Assembly (NCBI GenBank): GCA_937930305.1
Contig: CALGLE010000002.1
Span: 186,001-250,000, forward strand
DNA: 64,000 bases
Direction of reading: 5' to 3'
Source of the DNA: an uncultured Granulosicoccaceae bacterium
GTDB taxonomy: Bacteria; Pseudomonadota; Gammaproteobacteria; Granulosicoccales; Granulosicoccaceae
Below, one piece after another: positions 19,296-28,105 of this stretch. Every line of letters starts with the position of its first letter. The first letter of the stretch is position 1. Both the position numbers and the translations under genes were made by a program. The notes under the pieces are model-generated. The model made no database searches. It was not told the origin of the DNA and saw only the letters and a list, made by a program, of their open reading frames with translations.

Positions 19296-19778
19296 ATGTT
19301 CAATTTAGTTCTCTTCGAACCAGAAATTCCGCCCAATACGGGCAACCTAATTCGCCTCGCTGCGAATATGGGTGCTCACTTACATCTTATTGAGCCGTTA
19401 GGGTTTTCATTGGACATAAAAGCGGTCAGGCGGGCAGGCTTGGATTACCACGACCTCACCCGAGTTCATACGCACAAAAACCTGGATGCTTGTTTAGAAA
19501 AGCTACACGCACCAGAAGTTCAACTCTTTGCGTGCACAACCAAAGGCGATGTCACCCACGTTGATGTGAGTTATCGAGAAAATGACCTATTGCTGTTTGG
19601 CCCAGAAACGCGTGGCCTACCCGAAGCCGTGCGCGAGGACCCCAGAGTGAGCGCGAAAGTGCGTTTGCCCATGCAGGAAGGCAACCGCAGTTTAAATTTA
19701 TCGAATGCAGTTTCGATTGTGAGCTACGAAGCTTGGCGCCAAATAGGATTTAAAGGCGCTACCAACCTAGGCTCGTGA
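19296..19778 (+). CDS. trmL: tRNA (cytidine/uridine-34 2'-O)-methyltransferase
   Basis: This 160-residue protein matches TrmL in length. It begins MFNLVLFEPEIPPNTGNLIR and contains the SPOUT-class motifs LLFGPETRGLPE and LPMQEGNRSLNLSNAVSI. TrmL methylates the ribose of the wobble base in tRNA-Leu isoacceptors. It is a single gene, divergent from mshM and convergent with secB (20 bases between the stops). Confidence 0.97.
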   Translation: MFNLVLFEPEIPPNTGNLIRLAANMGAHLHLIEPLGFSLDIKAVRRAGLDYHDLTRVHTHKNLDACLEKLHAPEVQLFACTTKGDVTHVDVSYRENDLLLFGPETRGLPEAVREDPRVSAKVRLPMQEGNRSLNLSNAVSIVSYEAWRQIGFKGATNLGS

Positions 19779-19797
19779 AAGGTGGCTGACCACGTGC

Positions 19798-20301
19798 CTA
19801 GTGGGTGGTTTTCTCGCTACCGGCTTCTGTTTCGCGCTGCTGCTGTAAGTGCTGCGCATACAAGGCATCAAAATTAACAGGCTCTAAAGGCAATTGAGGG
19901 AAACCGCCTTTTTGCACCAAGCTGTAGATCTCTTCTCGTGCAAAAGGAAAAAGCTGAGTGGGACAGAAACTGCCCAATAAAGGACCCATGCGCTCTTCGG
20001 GGATGCCTTTAATCAAAAACAGGCCCGCTTGTTTCACCTCAGTTAAGTACACCGTTTCGTCACCGTTTTTGACGGTTACCGTGACGGTCAGGATGGCTTC
20101 GTACAAATCATCGTCAAACTTTGCCGTTTCAGTGTGCAAATTTAGCGCAACTTGAGGTTGCCACTGGCTTTGCTTAATGAACACATGAGGCGTCATTGGC
20201 GACTCGAATGAAGCATCTTTTAAATAGACGCGCTGAATTTTGAACATCTGTTCAGCTTCTTTTGCATCAGTCGCCGCAGCGCCGGTTTCTTCATTGGCCA
20301 T
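19798..20301 (-). CDS. secB: Protein-export chaperone SecB
   Basis: A 167-residue protein with SecB hallmarks: KIQRVYLKDASFESP near the N-terminus, FIKQSQWQPQVALNL, EVKQAGLFLIKGI and CPTQLFPFAREEIYSLVQKGGFP. SecB binds unfolded preproteins and passes them to SecA. It follows grxC and the rhodanese gene, a standard proteobacterial order. The start lies 44 bases after the grxC stop. Confidence 0.97.
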   Translation of the reverse strand: MANEETGAAATDAKEAEQMFKIQRVYLKDASFESPMTPHVFIKQSQWQPQVALNLHTETAKFDDDLYEAILTVTVTVKNGDETVYLTEVKQAGLFLIKGIPEERMGPLLGSFCPTQLFPFAREEIYSLVQKGGFPQLPLEPVNFDALYAQHLQQQRETEAGSEKTTH

Positions 20302-20345
20302 ATTAAGGTGTGTTACGAATTTAGTGAAAAAAAACCTAAGCGGGA

Positions 20346-20612
20346 TTACTCAGGTGGATTGACCAGCGCGTCGAATTCACCGTTACGTTCAAGCGCGGCC
20401 ATGTCATCGTAACCACCAACGTGGTGATCACCTACAAATATTTGTGGCACCGAAGTTCGACCGGCTTTGGCCTCCATTTCGGCCCGAAGCGTTGGCTGTC
20501 CGTCCACCACGATGCTGGTGTATTCAAGACCCTTGTTGTCCAACAGACTTCTGGCTGCGCGGCAAAAGCCACACCACTTAGATTCGTACATCGTGATGTT
20601 TGCTTGAGACAT
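20346..20612 (-). CDS. grxC: Glutaredoxin 3
   Basis: From the ATG at 20612 the protein has 88 residues (MSQANITMYESKWCGFC). The preferred start is preceded by AGGT six bases upstream; a longer frame adds 13 unrelated residues. The redox motif is CGFC instead of the usual CPYC of Grx3. The cis-Pro region (RTSVPQIFVGDHHVGGYDDM) is intact, so the thioredoxin fold and glutathione site look functional. The changed inner residues would be expected to shift the redox potential. It lies 2 bases after the rhodanese stop and is surely in the same operon. Confidence 0.92.
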   Translation of the reverse strand: MSQANITMYESKWCGFCRAARSLLDNKGLEYTSIVVDGQPTLRAEMEAKAGRTSVPQIFVGDHHVGGYDDMAALERNGEFDALVNPPE

Positions 20613-20614
20613 GT

Positions 20615-21040
20615 TTAACCTGCCACCGTGGGTAAGTTGGCTTTTTGCCATTCATTGATACCACCCGAGATGACGTGTAAACGAGTGAAGCCGTTCTTGC
20701 GTAACCGCATGCCCGCGCGCTGGGAACGCTGGCCGTTGTCGCAATAAACCACTACATCTTTGTCTTTGTGCTTCTCGAGCTCGTGCATAAATTTGTCCAT
20801 AGTGGACAGCGGAATATGTCGAGCGTTCAATACGTGGCCCGATTTGAATTCTTTATCATCCCGGACATCAAGAAAAATCGCCTCGCCTTCATTGAGCAAC
20901 TGAGTCGCTTCGAAGGGGGAGAGGCGTTTTAACCCTGATGCAAATCGGGTGTATTCATAATAAATAATCATCCCTAGCACAGCAGCGAATGCCGCAAACA
21001 GCAAAGGGTTGTTACCTACGAATTCAAACACACGACTCAT
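20615..21040 (-). CDS. Membrane-anchored rhodanese-like sulfurtransferase (YibN type)
   Basis: The 141-residue protein has one N-terminal membrane helix (about residues 11-27) and then a single rhodanese domain. The active-site loop is VVYCDNGQRSQRAG, with the catalytic Cys near residue 99. The typical IFLDVRDDKEFKSGHVLNA strand precedes it. Proteins of this type sit next to grxC and secB in many gammaproteobacteria, and their substrate is unsettled. The ATG overlaps the cytochrome stop (ATGA). Confidence 0.93.
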   Translation of the reverse strand: MSRVFEFVGNNPLLFAAFAAVLGMIIYYEYTRFASGLKRLSPFEATQLLNEGEAIFLDVRDDKEFKSGHVLNARHIPLSTMDKFMHELEKHKDKDVVVYCDNGQRSQRAGMRLRKNGFTRLHVISGGINEWQKANLPTVAG

Positions 21041-21933
21041 TGGCTTTTAAGCACCATGTACTCAACGGCTACCAGCAATTCATCGTCGGTTAAGTCGCTG
21101 CCGCCTCTTGGAGGCATAGCACCCTTACCTTTGGCAACGGTTTGCGCGAGCGCGGCATAGCCCTGCTCAGCACGTTTTGCCCATTCAGCGGTATCGTCAG
21201 ACTTCGGAGCGCCAGCAACGCCAGATAGATGACACCCAGCACACACACCGGCATCAACCGTTTGCTTGATTCGAGGGGTCAATGCCGCGATGACACCTTC
21301 CGCACTCGCCGCGGTCGCTGATGTGGCCGAGGCTTCAGCCGATTCAGTTGCAGCGGCTGTGGTTGCCTCTGTCGTCGCGTCAGTGGTTGAGGCACTCGCC
21401 TCTGAATCGCTGGCTGCGGGAGTGGCAGCTGAGGTGTCGTCGCTAGGCACGGCGCCGCCATTTCCCAAACCCGTCATGAATTCCACCGCGCGAGTGATTT
21501 CTTCGTCGCTGTAGTCGCTTGCGCCGCGCGCAGGCATGCCGCCTTTGCCATTAACTACGCTAGCAACCAGTGTTTCAAGCCCTGCCGCTGAACGCTTGTC
21601 CCATTCGGCTGTGTCGGTGAACAAGGGTGCGCCACCAGCGCCCGAAACGTGGCAGCTTGCACACATGCCACCGGCGAGTTCTTCACCAGAACGAGCGGGG
21701 CCGGCCGCAACAGCAGCCACTGCGGTCGCCGCAGGGGCTTCGGTACGGACTTGTCCAACCGGCTGGATGCGATCCATTTTGGCGTTGTGCAACAGCGGGT
21801 CGAATTCATCATTACTCCCGTCACTTAGGGTACGGGCAGTAATGGCGATCGTGACCGTAAGCACGCAAAGCGCAATACCTACAATCAACATCATTTTTTG
21901 CATGCCGCTATCGCTAGCACTGTGCGAACTCAT
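21037..21933 (-). CDS. Membrane-anchored dihaem cytochrome c (c5-like domains)
   Basis: This 298-residue protein has a short N-terminal membrane anchor (about residues 13-33) and two class I cytochrome c domains. The haem sites are CASCH at residues 91-95 and CAGCH at 231-235. The likely axial methionines lie in GKGGMPARG and GKGAMPPRG. The two domains are close copies, joined by a linker of about 50 residues made almost only of Ala, Thr, Ser and Glu. The protein should carry electrons in the periplasm. Together with the cytochrome b561 gene upstream it may form a small electron-transfer unit. The linker coding region is repetitive. Confidence 0.9.
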   Translation of the reverse strand: MSSHSASDSGMQKMMLIVGIALCVLTVTIAITARTLSDGSNDEFDPLLHNAKMDRIQPVGQVRTEAPAATAVAAVAAGPARSGEELAGGMCASCHVSGAGGAPLFTDTAEWDKRSAAGLETLVASVVNGKGGMPARGASDYSDEEITRAVEFMTGLGNGGAVPSDDTSAATPAASDSEASASTTDATTEATTAAATESAEASATSATAASAEGVIAALTPRIKQTVDAGVCAGCHLSGVAGAPKSDDTAEWAKRAEQGYAALAQTVAKGKGAMPPRGGSDLTDDELLVAVEYMVLKSQ

Positions 21934-21995
21934 GGTTATTCTCCACTAGAAGCGTCAAGCGCTTCGCTCAAAGTTAGAGTTGATCAATCACACGA

Positions 21996-22538
21996 TTAAT
22001 CGGAACTCCTTATTGTATCAGCGTCACGGCTGATGCCTAGCATCCCTTGTAAAACTTGATCTCGAAAAACGAGCCAATGCACCAAGCCAGCCAGCACATG
22101 CCCTATGACCAAAGTTCCCAGAACCCATTTACCCACAGCATGAAACTGAGTTGCTGCCGTTATATCGGTGTAATAGGACGCAACGCCTGTAAGCGCCATG
22201 CCGACCAGCGCCAGATACAAGCTGAGGTGCCAAGCTCGTGCCAATACAGCCCAACTCTTATTTTGCATACCGCCAGCGGCTAACACCGGATTCTTGCGCC
22301 TCAATTGCCAGCGCCAAACCAGAACCACCAGAATCGCCAAACCAGCCAGTGAGTGATAGGAGGTGATTAAAAAATCGGCGAAGCTGGGCGTGCTGAAGGC
22401 GTCCATGCGCTGTGTCGCGGCAACGAGCGCATTTTGACCCAAATACTGACCCGCCACTAAGGCCGTTACCCACCAATGGGCGTGTCGTTGAGTTTTGGTA
22501 TATCCCGGGTTTTTCAAATTGGGCTCCAACCACCCCAT
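21996..22538 (-). CDS. Cytochrome b561-family membrane protein
   Basis: A 180-residue protein with four membrane helices. It contains conserved histidines for two b haems: TQRHAHWW near the N-terminus, SYHSLAGL, ARAWHLSLY, and TQFHAVGKWVLGTLVIGHVLAGLVHW (spread over two helices). This is the CybB-like bacterial family that passes electrons between quinone and periplasmic partners. The ATG at 22538 is preferred over an in-frame TTG at 22559. The cytochrome c gene follows after 62 bases. It diverges from the next gene. Confidence 0.88.
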   Translation of the reverse strand: MGWLEPNLKNPGYTKTQRHAHWWVTALVAGQYLGQNALVAATQRMDAFSTPSFADFLITSYHSLAGLAILVVLVWRWQLRRKNPVLAAGGMQNKSWAVLARAWHLSLYLALVGMALTGVASYYTDITAATQFHAVGKWVLGTLVIGHVLAGLVHWLVFRDQVLQGMLGISRDADTIRSSD

Positions 22539-22549
22539 CCATAGATTCG

Positions 22550-22555
22550 TATAAT
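22550..22555 (+). promoter_or_regulatory. Candidate -10 element (TATAAT) for the gene at 22590
   Basis: A perfect TATAAT lies in the divergent gap between the cytochrome b561 gene and the gene at 22590. Transcription would start near 22562, which leaves a short leader and rules out the upstream CTG/ATG-like start at 22554. I could not find a good -35 at 16-18 bases upstream. Confidence 0.3.
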
Positions 22556-22589
22556 GCAAGACAGAAACACTCCAGCGAAATTACCTGCC

Positions 22590-23087
22590 ATGACCGACAC
22601 AACACCTGACCCCATCCGACGCACCGCCGAACTGATCACCGCGTCAGCCGGCCAAGCCAATGATGACAGCGCTCTGGAGTATCGCCTGAAACAAGACATA
22701 TTCAACAGCATAGGCCGAATTAAGCCCGATTTAGTGGCCAATGTGGATTTCGACAACGAGGTCGCGAGTGGGGAATTTTTCGCCGACCTATCCGCACCGC
22801 TGCAAGGCATTGCCATTGCTCGATGCGAGGGCGCGCTAGCGTTTTACAACCGGGTGGGTTGGCACGTCAGCCTACTCTCCGCCCCATTGGCCACCTGCGT
22901 TCCCGATGAAGGCTTGGAACCCTTATCAACCCGATACCACGCCAATACCTTGCACGATCTCTCTTACGTACACCCCAAACACTTTGAAAAAATGCTGGGT
23001 AAGTCAGGCAGCGCATCGCTTTGGGAAACGCTAAAGCGCCACATCAGCCAACTCAACCAAGACGCCTCTGCCGATAAGTCGGAATAG
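22590..23087 (+). CDS. Unknown protein upstream of ABC exporter
   Basis: From the ATG at 22590 this is a 165-residue soluble protein with no signal peptide and no membrane helix. An earlier in-frame start at 22554 overlaps the candidate -10 element. The first 50 residues look helical (TAELITASAGQAN, LEYRLKQDIFNSIGRIKPDL). The rest is mixed, with a conserved-looking GWHVSLLSAPLATC. I do not recognise the family. It ends 3 bases before the ABC ATPase gene, so co-expression with that exporter is likely. Confidence 0.6.
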   Translation: MTDTTPDPIRRTAELITASAGQANDDSALEYRLKQDIFNSIGRIKPDLVANVDFDNEVASGEFFADLSAPLQGIAIARCEGALAFYNRVGWHVSLLSAPLATCVPDEGLEPLSTRYHANTLHDLSYVHPKHFEKMLGKSGSASLWETLKRHISQLNQDASADKSE

Positions 23088-23090
23088 TCG

Positions 23091-23798
23091 GTGTCACAAC
23101 CCGCGGTCGAAGTCACCGGAATAACTCATCGTTATAACACCGCCTCCCAACGCCCCATACTCAATGACTTATCCCTAAGTCTGGCCGCTGGCGAAACATT
23201 GGCGCTGGTGGGGGCCAGCGGTTCGGGAAAATCAACGCTGCTGAACCTCATCGGTGGCCTAGAGCCTGTGCAAGAGGGCTACGTGCGAGTGTTTAATGAA
23301 ACACTGCATGATGCCAACAATGCCCTTCGAACCGAATTACGACGCAGCATTATTGGCTTTGTTTATCAGGCGTTTAACCTGATCCCAACACTCAGTGTTG
23401 TTGACAACATTCGCTTGCCACTGGCGTTGGCTGGGGTACATAAAACAGAACAAGACAAACGCATCAATCGCTTACTTGACACAGTGGGCTTGACCGATAA
23501 AAAGAACGCCTTTCCCGACGTACTCTCTGGTGGTGAGCAGCAACGGGTTGCGATTGCACGCGCCGTTGTGCATCAACCCGCCCTGTTATTAGCCGATGAA
23601 CCCACCGGAAACTTAGATGCATCCACGGGCCAACAGGTATTGAATTTATTGCAATCATTGGTTGCTGAACACAACACCACCTTATTGATGGTGACGCATA
23701 GCCTGAAAGTGGCCAACTGCGCCGACAGAATTTTAGCCATGAACGATGGCCAGTTAGTTGAAATGAACGACAACACTGACTCCATCAACACATGGTAA
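23091..23798 (+). CDS. ABC transporter ATP-binding protein, LolD/MacB-type
   Basis: A 235-residue ATPase starting with GTG. It has Walker A (LVGASGSGKSTLLNLIGG), a Q-loop (IGFVYQAFNLIPTLSV), the signature LSGGEQQRVAIARA, Walker B (ALLLADEPTGNLD) and the H-loop (MVTHS). The EPTGNLD form is typical of ATPases that partner FtsX/MacB-like permeases (LolD, YbbA, MacB). It overlaps the permease gene by 7 bases. It probably powers movement of a lipid, lipoprotein or peptide out of the inner membrane and does not import solutes. Confidence 0.93.
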   Translation: MSQPAVEVTGITHRYNTASQRPILNDLSLSLAAGETLALVGASGSGKSTLLNLIGGLEPVQEGYVRVFNETLHDANNALRTELRRSIIGFVYQAFNLIPTLSVVDNIRLPLALAGVHKTEQDKRINRLLDTVGLTDKKNAFPDVLSGGEQQRVAIARAVVHQPALLLADEPTGNLDASTGQQVLNLLQSLVAEHNTTLLMVTHSLKVANCADRILAMNDGQLVEMNDNTDSINTW

Positions 23799-26326
23799 CG
23801 GCGCTGCTGTTTCGTTCCAGTTGGCGCTTTCATCGTCAACACCCACTGCAACTCATGCTGTCGATGTTCGGCATTATTCTTGGGGTGGGAATTGTTACCT
23901 CCGTTCTGATCACCAACCACAGCGCGGTTCGTGCGTTCGCCCTATCGAGTGAAGCGCTGTATGGAAGAGCAACCCATCAAATCGTTGCCGCCAATGCCAT
24001 TCCCGATGAGCAAGCCGCCCTGTTCATTCGATCTAACCCATCGCTCACCATCGCTCCAATAGTTGAAAGTGAAGCCCTACTGAACGGAACACTGATTACG
24101 CTGGTGGGATTGGATCCATTTCGCGAATCTGAATTCGCTCGACTGCAACCCAATGCTTCGATGAGTGACAGTGACAGCAACACCCAAGTAGGGGTCACAG
24201 CCCTGTTGGACGCAAAGAATCCGATCTGGGCCAGTGACGCCACAGCAGAACGTTTAAAACTCAGCCTAGGTGACCCAATAAACATGGGTGAATTGGAGGC
24301 AACCTTAGTGGGTACTTTTCGTACCGCTTCACGTGCCGCTAGCGATGGTTTACTGGTGACTGACATCAGCGTGGCGCAAGCATTATCCAATAAACGCGGC
24401 AAAGTGGATCGCCTGGAAATGGTGTTAAGTGATGCCGAGGCGAATGCCTTAAGCACCACCCTTCCCGCCCAGTGGCGCTTACAAGCCACAGCCCAGCGGC
24501 AAGCCACGATGCAGGCGATGACCAAAGGTTTTCAGATCAATCTAACTGCAATGAGTTTGTTGGCGTTACTGGTGGGCATGTTTTTGATACACAACACCAT
24601 GACATTCGCCGTTCTGCAAAGACGCGAAGTTTTTGCGGTTAAACGACTGGTGGGCATTCCTGCTTCTGGGCTATTCGGCATTGTGATGACAGAGGCGTTA
24701 GTGTTTAGCGCAATCGCTTCGCTTATCGGTTTATTGGTGGGCATCCTCATCGCGCAAAAACTCTTGCAACTCACCACACAAACGATCAATGACTTGTATT
24801 TTGTCCTACACGTTCAACAGATTCATCTAAGCCCTTGGGTGTTATTAGCCGGTCTTATTTTAGGGATAGGCAGTAGTGTGTTGGCGGCCACCTTAGCGGC
24901 CTGCGAAGCAGCATCGGGCAGCGCCATGCAAGCCAGAAGGCGATCCGCGGTTGAAGAAAAAACCAAAACCCTATTACCTTGGTTATTGCTAGCAGGGCTT
25001 GTGTTCTTAACCCTAGGGGCTGCGTTAGCCTGGTTTCCCAGCCAATCGTTACTGTTGGGTTTTGGCGCATTGATGATCGTTATCATGGGTTACGGCTTGT
25101 GCATTCCCTGGCTAAGTCAGCGCCTATTGAATTTGCTGCAAACAGTGATGGGGCAAACCCATGTGGTGGTGTCACTCGCCTTGGGCTCACTCACCAGCAA
25201 CATGAGCCGAACCGGCTTGGCGATTGCCGCACTGGCTGTGGCGGTATCGGCCACGTTGGGTGTGCAGATAATGATTGGTAGTTTTCGTCATTCGGTGGAT
25301 AACTGGTTAACGCAAACCCTACAAAGTGATTTTTACATCACCTTAGGTGACACCGATGGCACAGGGCGCAGCAGCGCAGGCCAAACCAATAATCAATGGC
25401 TGCAAAAACTGAATGAAATAAATGGCGTGCAAGACATCAGTACAGGCCTGGTTGTCGATGCGGTAACCAACTTCGACACCTTTGACTTACTGGTCCTATC
25501 CCCCAGCGCCATCAGTGAAAGCAGTTACGAATGGTTAGACACACACCCTGACGGCAGCTGGCAAATGTTTATGAATGAGCAATCCATACTCATCAGTGAA
25601 CCCTTAGCGAATAAATACTCACTGAGCAGCGGCAGCATGATGCGCCTATTCACTGAAACTGACGGTGATGTTGCGTTCACGGTGGCGGGTGTCTATCGAG
25701 ACTATGGTTCAAGCCACGGTCGACTCGTTATCCGAAGGTCTTTGTACGATTACTATTGGAACAATCCGCGCGTGGGCTCTATTGGTGTTAACGTGAATAC
25801 AGCAGCGGATCGAACGAGCACAATAGCTGCAGTACGCGAGCACACCAATCAATTGCCCATACCCGCTCGTGTGCGAGATAACATCAGCATTCACGCAGAA
25901 AGTCTTGCCATCTTTGATCGCACATTTTCAGTAACACGGGTACTCAGATGGTTAACCATGGGGGTGGCGTTTATCGGAATTTTTAGTGCATTGCTGGCTA
26001 TGCATTTAGAGAGGGCGCGAGACTTTGCCATCATGCAAGCCAGCGGCGGCAGTCACCACCAATTGCGACAAATCATCGCTCTTCAATCCTTAGCGATGGG
26101 TATAGCTGCGGGCTTACTCGCCATCCCCTTAGGCCTATTAATGTCGGAAATGCTCATTCACATTATCAACGTACGCTCCTTCGGCTGGAGCATGGCAAGC
26201 ACCTTACCGATTAGCGCCATACCGCAAACTTTTTTGTTAGCGCTAGCCTCAGCCGCGCTGGCGGGTTTGTATCCTGCGTGGCGTCTCAGTCGACAGTCAT
26301 TAGTCAGTGAGCTGAGAAGCGAATAA
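23792..26326 (+). CDS. FtsX-family ABC permease, two-module (YbbP-like)
   Basis: An 844-residue membrane protein. It has an N-terminal helix (about residues 22-42) and a periplasmic MacB-like domain. Three helices follow (from about residue 250 to 370), then a second set of helices and periplasmic domain, and three final helices. The closing LAGLYPAWRLSRQSLVSELRSE is the FtsX family C-terminus. This double-module architecture matches YbbP, the partner of YbbA. It overlaps the ATPase gene and is certainly its partner. The cargo cannot be read from the sequence. Confidence 0.9.
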   Translation: MVTALLFRSSWRFHRQHPLQLMLSMFGIILGVGIVTSVLITNHSAVRAFALSSEALYGRATHQIVAANAIPDEQAALFIRSNPSLTIAPIVESEALLNGTLITLVGLDPFRESEFARLQPNASMSDSDSNTQVGVTALLDAKNPIWASDATAERLKLSLGDPINMGELEATLVGTFRTASRAASDGLLVTDISVAQALSNKRGKVDRLEMVLSDAEANALSTTLPAQWRLQATAQRQATMQAMTKGFQINLTAMSLLALLVGMFLIHNTMTFAVLQRREVFAVKRLVGIPASGLFGIVMTEALVFSAIASLIGLLVGILIAQKLLQLTTQTINDLYFVLHVQQIHLSPWVLLAGLILGIGSSVLAATLAACEAASGSAMQARRRSAVEEKTKTLLPWLLLAGLVFLTLGAALAWFPSQSLLLGFGALMIVIMGYGLCIPWLSQRLLNLLQTVMGQTHVVVSLALGSLTSNMSRTGLAIAALAVAVSATLGVQIMIGSFRHSVDNWLTQTLQSDFYITLGDTDGTGRSSAGQTNNQWLQKLNEINGVQDISTGLVVDAVTNFDTFDLLVLSPSAISESSYEWLDTHPDGSWQMFMNEQSILISEPLANKYSLSSGSMMRLFTETDGDVAFTVAGVYRDYGSSHGRLVIRRSLYDYYWNNPRVGSIGVNVNTAADRTSTIAAVREHTNQLPIPARVRDNISIHAESLAIFDRTFSVTRVLRWLTMGVAFIGIFSALLAMHLERARDFAIMQASGGSHHQLRQIIALQSLAMGIAAGLLAIPLGLLMSEMLIHIINVRSFGWSMASTLPISAIPQTFLLALASAALAGLYPAWRLSRQSLVSELRSE

Positions 26327-26387
26327 CGATTGTTTGTTGGTTTTGTGATCAGTGCATCACTAAACCTCGTGACAACTGACCCCAGCC

Positions 26388-26720
26388 ATGGTGTCATCTA
26401 ACCAGGTCCAAAGTTTGCAAAAGAGCCGGTTAGTTGCGCAGATTCAGGCGCACAGACATTTGTTGGAGTGCAGTGTGATGTTACCGCCAAGAGATTACCC
26501 AGAATTCAAGCCCTCTGATGTGGCTGGGCAAAAACAGCAAGACAATGAATTAGTAACCTTGCGATCGGTATTGGATCGTTCAGATTCAGACAAACCTGTA
26601 ACGGATGCCATGATTCAAACTGCCGTTTCTAACTTGTATTCTGCTGGCACGAAGGACGAACACCCACCACGCAGTCCAAAGGCACTGCGCTCAATTCTGA
26701 AAAACGTACGGCGCGACTGA
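26388..26720 (+). CDS. Small unknown cytoplasmic protein
   Basis: A 110-residue hydrophilic protein starting at ATG 26388. It has no signal, no helix for the membrane and no motif I know. The C-terminal end is basic and Pro-rich (HPPRSPKALRSILKNVRRD). The ribosome site is weak. It follows the permease after 61 bases and precedes the MFS gene by 73. A coding frame of this length with normal codon use is probably real, but nothing shows its role. Confidence 0.5.
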   Translation: MVSSNQVQSLQKSRLVAQIQAHRHLLECSVMLPPRDYPEFKPSDVAGQKQQDNELVTLRSVLDRSDSDKPVTDAMIQTAVSNLYSAGTKDEHPPRSPKALRSILKNVRRD

Positions 26721-26793
26721 ACAAGCGGCCCTTACAGCCCTCCGATCGCGGTCAGTGCTACCATATTAGGACCTTAAGCATCGATCGATTGCT

Positions 26794-28092
26794 ATGTCCT
26801 CTCAACCGTCCACGTCACGACCTGAATGGGTTTGGGCGCTATACGACTGGGCAAATTCAGCCTTTGCTGTAACTGTAATGGCGGGCTTCTTCCCGATATT
26901 CTTCAAGCGCTTTTGGAGCGATGGGGTGGAGGTATCAGTCAGTACCTTTTGGCTGGGGCTGGGTAATTCAAGTGCCAGCCTGTTGGTGTTTCTGTTCGCG
27001 CCCATTCTTGGCACTTTGGCTGATATGAAACGCAGTCACGTCAGGATGCTAACGGCGTTTGCGCTACTGGGTATTGTCTGCACGTTTGGCCTATCCACCA
27101 TTGGCAAGGGGCAGTGGCCAACAGCCATTGTGGTGTACATCATTGCCATTTTAGGGTTTTCTGGCGCGAACATTTTTTACGATGCGCTCATGCCACGTGT
27201 ATCCCCAGCCGATCAACAGCATCGATTGTCTGCTCTGGGTTTCTCTATGGGATATCTTGGCGGTGGCTTGTTATTTCTAATTAACGTTGCGATGACATTA
27301 AAGCCTGGCTGGTTCGGCTTAGCGGATGCATCTGAAGCCGTGCGTTGGTCATTTATTACAGTGGCCGCATGGTGGCTGCTGTTCATGCTACCCATTACGC
27401 GATTGAAAATTTCAACTGAAGCCGACATTGAAGCCGGTTCTGAAAACACAGAAGGCACTACCACCTACAAAAATGCTTATCAAAAGCCACTAAAAACGCT
27501 GGCAAAAATTCGTACCAATAAAAATCTTTGGTGGTTTCTTATTGCCTATTGGTTCTACATTGATGGCGTCGCCACCATCATCCGCATGGCCGTCGATTTT
27601 GGATTGTCCATTGGCTTACCCAGCGACAGTTTGATTATTGCCCTGTTGATTGTGCAATTTGTTGGTTTCCCCGCCACCTTAATGTTTGGAAAAATCGCCA
27701 AACGCTACGGCGCCCAGCTCGGTTTATGGATCGGACTGTCAACCTATGTAATTGCAACGGTGTGTGCCGCGTTTATGCATTCCACCACAGAATTTTATGC
27801 ACTGGCGGTCGCACTGGGTTTGGTGCAAGGTGGCGTGCAAGCGCTTAGTCGATCCATCTTCAGCCAACTGATCCCGAAAGAAAATAGCGGGGAATATTTT
27901 GGCTTTTTAAATATGCTTGGAAAATCGGCAGCCATCGTGGGGCCTTTGCTTGTCGGCTTGGTCAATTTAGCAACGGGCAATCCACGCATCGGGCTTTTGT
28001 CCATTATTTCTCTTTTCCTTATCGGCATGTGGTTTCTGCGAAAAGTTGAAGATATCAACAATGCCCCCACCTCTAAACCAGCAGAGAGTTAA
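26794..28092 (+). CDS. UMF1-type MFS transporter
   Basis: The 432-residue protein has about twelve membrane helices. Its N-terminus (WVWALYDWANSAFAVTVMAGFFP) is the Atg22/UMF1 signature. It also has the cytoplasmic loop GTLADMKRSHVRML between helices 2 and 3 and ALGLVQGGVQALSRSIFSQLIP, which is diagnostic for the family. Fungal Atg22 exports amino acids from the vacuole; bacterial members have unknown substrates. The gene precedes a PqiA-like gene by 13 bases. Confidence 0.93.
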   Translation: MSSQPSTSRPEWVWALYDWANSAFAVTVMAGFFPIFFKRFWSDGVEVSVSTFWLGLGNSSASLLVFLFAPILGTLADMKRSHVRMLTAFALLGIVCTFGLSTIGKGQWPTAIVVYIIAILGFSGANIFYDALMPRVSPADQQHRLSALGFSMGYLGGGLLFLINVAMTLKPGWFGLADASEAVRWSFITVAAWWLLFMLPITRLKISTEADIEAGSENTEGTTTYKNAYQKPLKTLAKIRTNKNLWWFLIAYWFYIDGVATIIRMAVDFGLSIGLPSDSLIIALLIVQFVGFPATLMFGKIAKRYGAQLGLWIGLSTYVIATVCAAFMHSTTEFYALAVALGLVQGGVQALSRSIFSQLIPKENSGEYFGFLNMLGKSAAIVGPLLVGLVNLATGNPRIGLLSIISLFLIGMWFLRKVEDINNAPTSKPAES

Positions 28093-28105
28093 CGAGCTAA
28101 CGTTC

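Noticed and set aside
21260-21480. Repetitive Ala/Thr/Ser-coding region as a mobile or CRISPR-like repeat
   Set aside because: It is the in-frame linker between two cytochrome c domains with degenerate codons and no spacer-repeat periodicity.
23977-24525. Minus-strand frame of 182 residues inside the exporter permease
   Set aside because: The plus-strand FtsX permease is continuous here and the minus frame shows Ser/Ala/Arg shadow composition.
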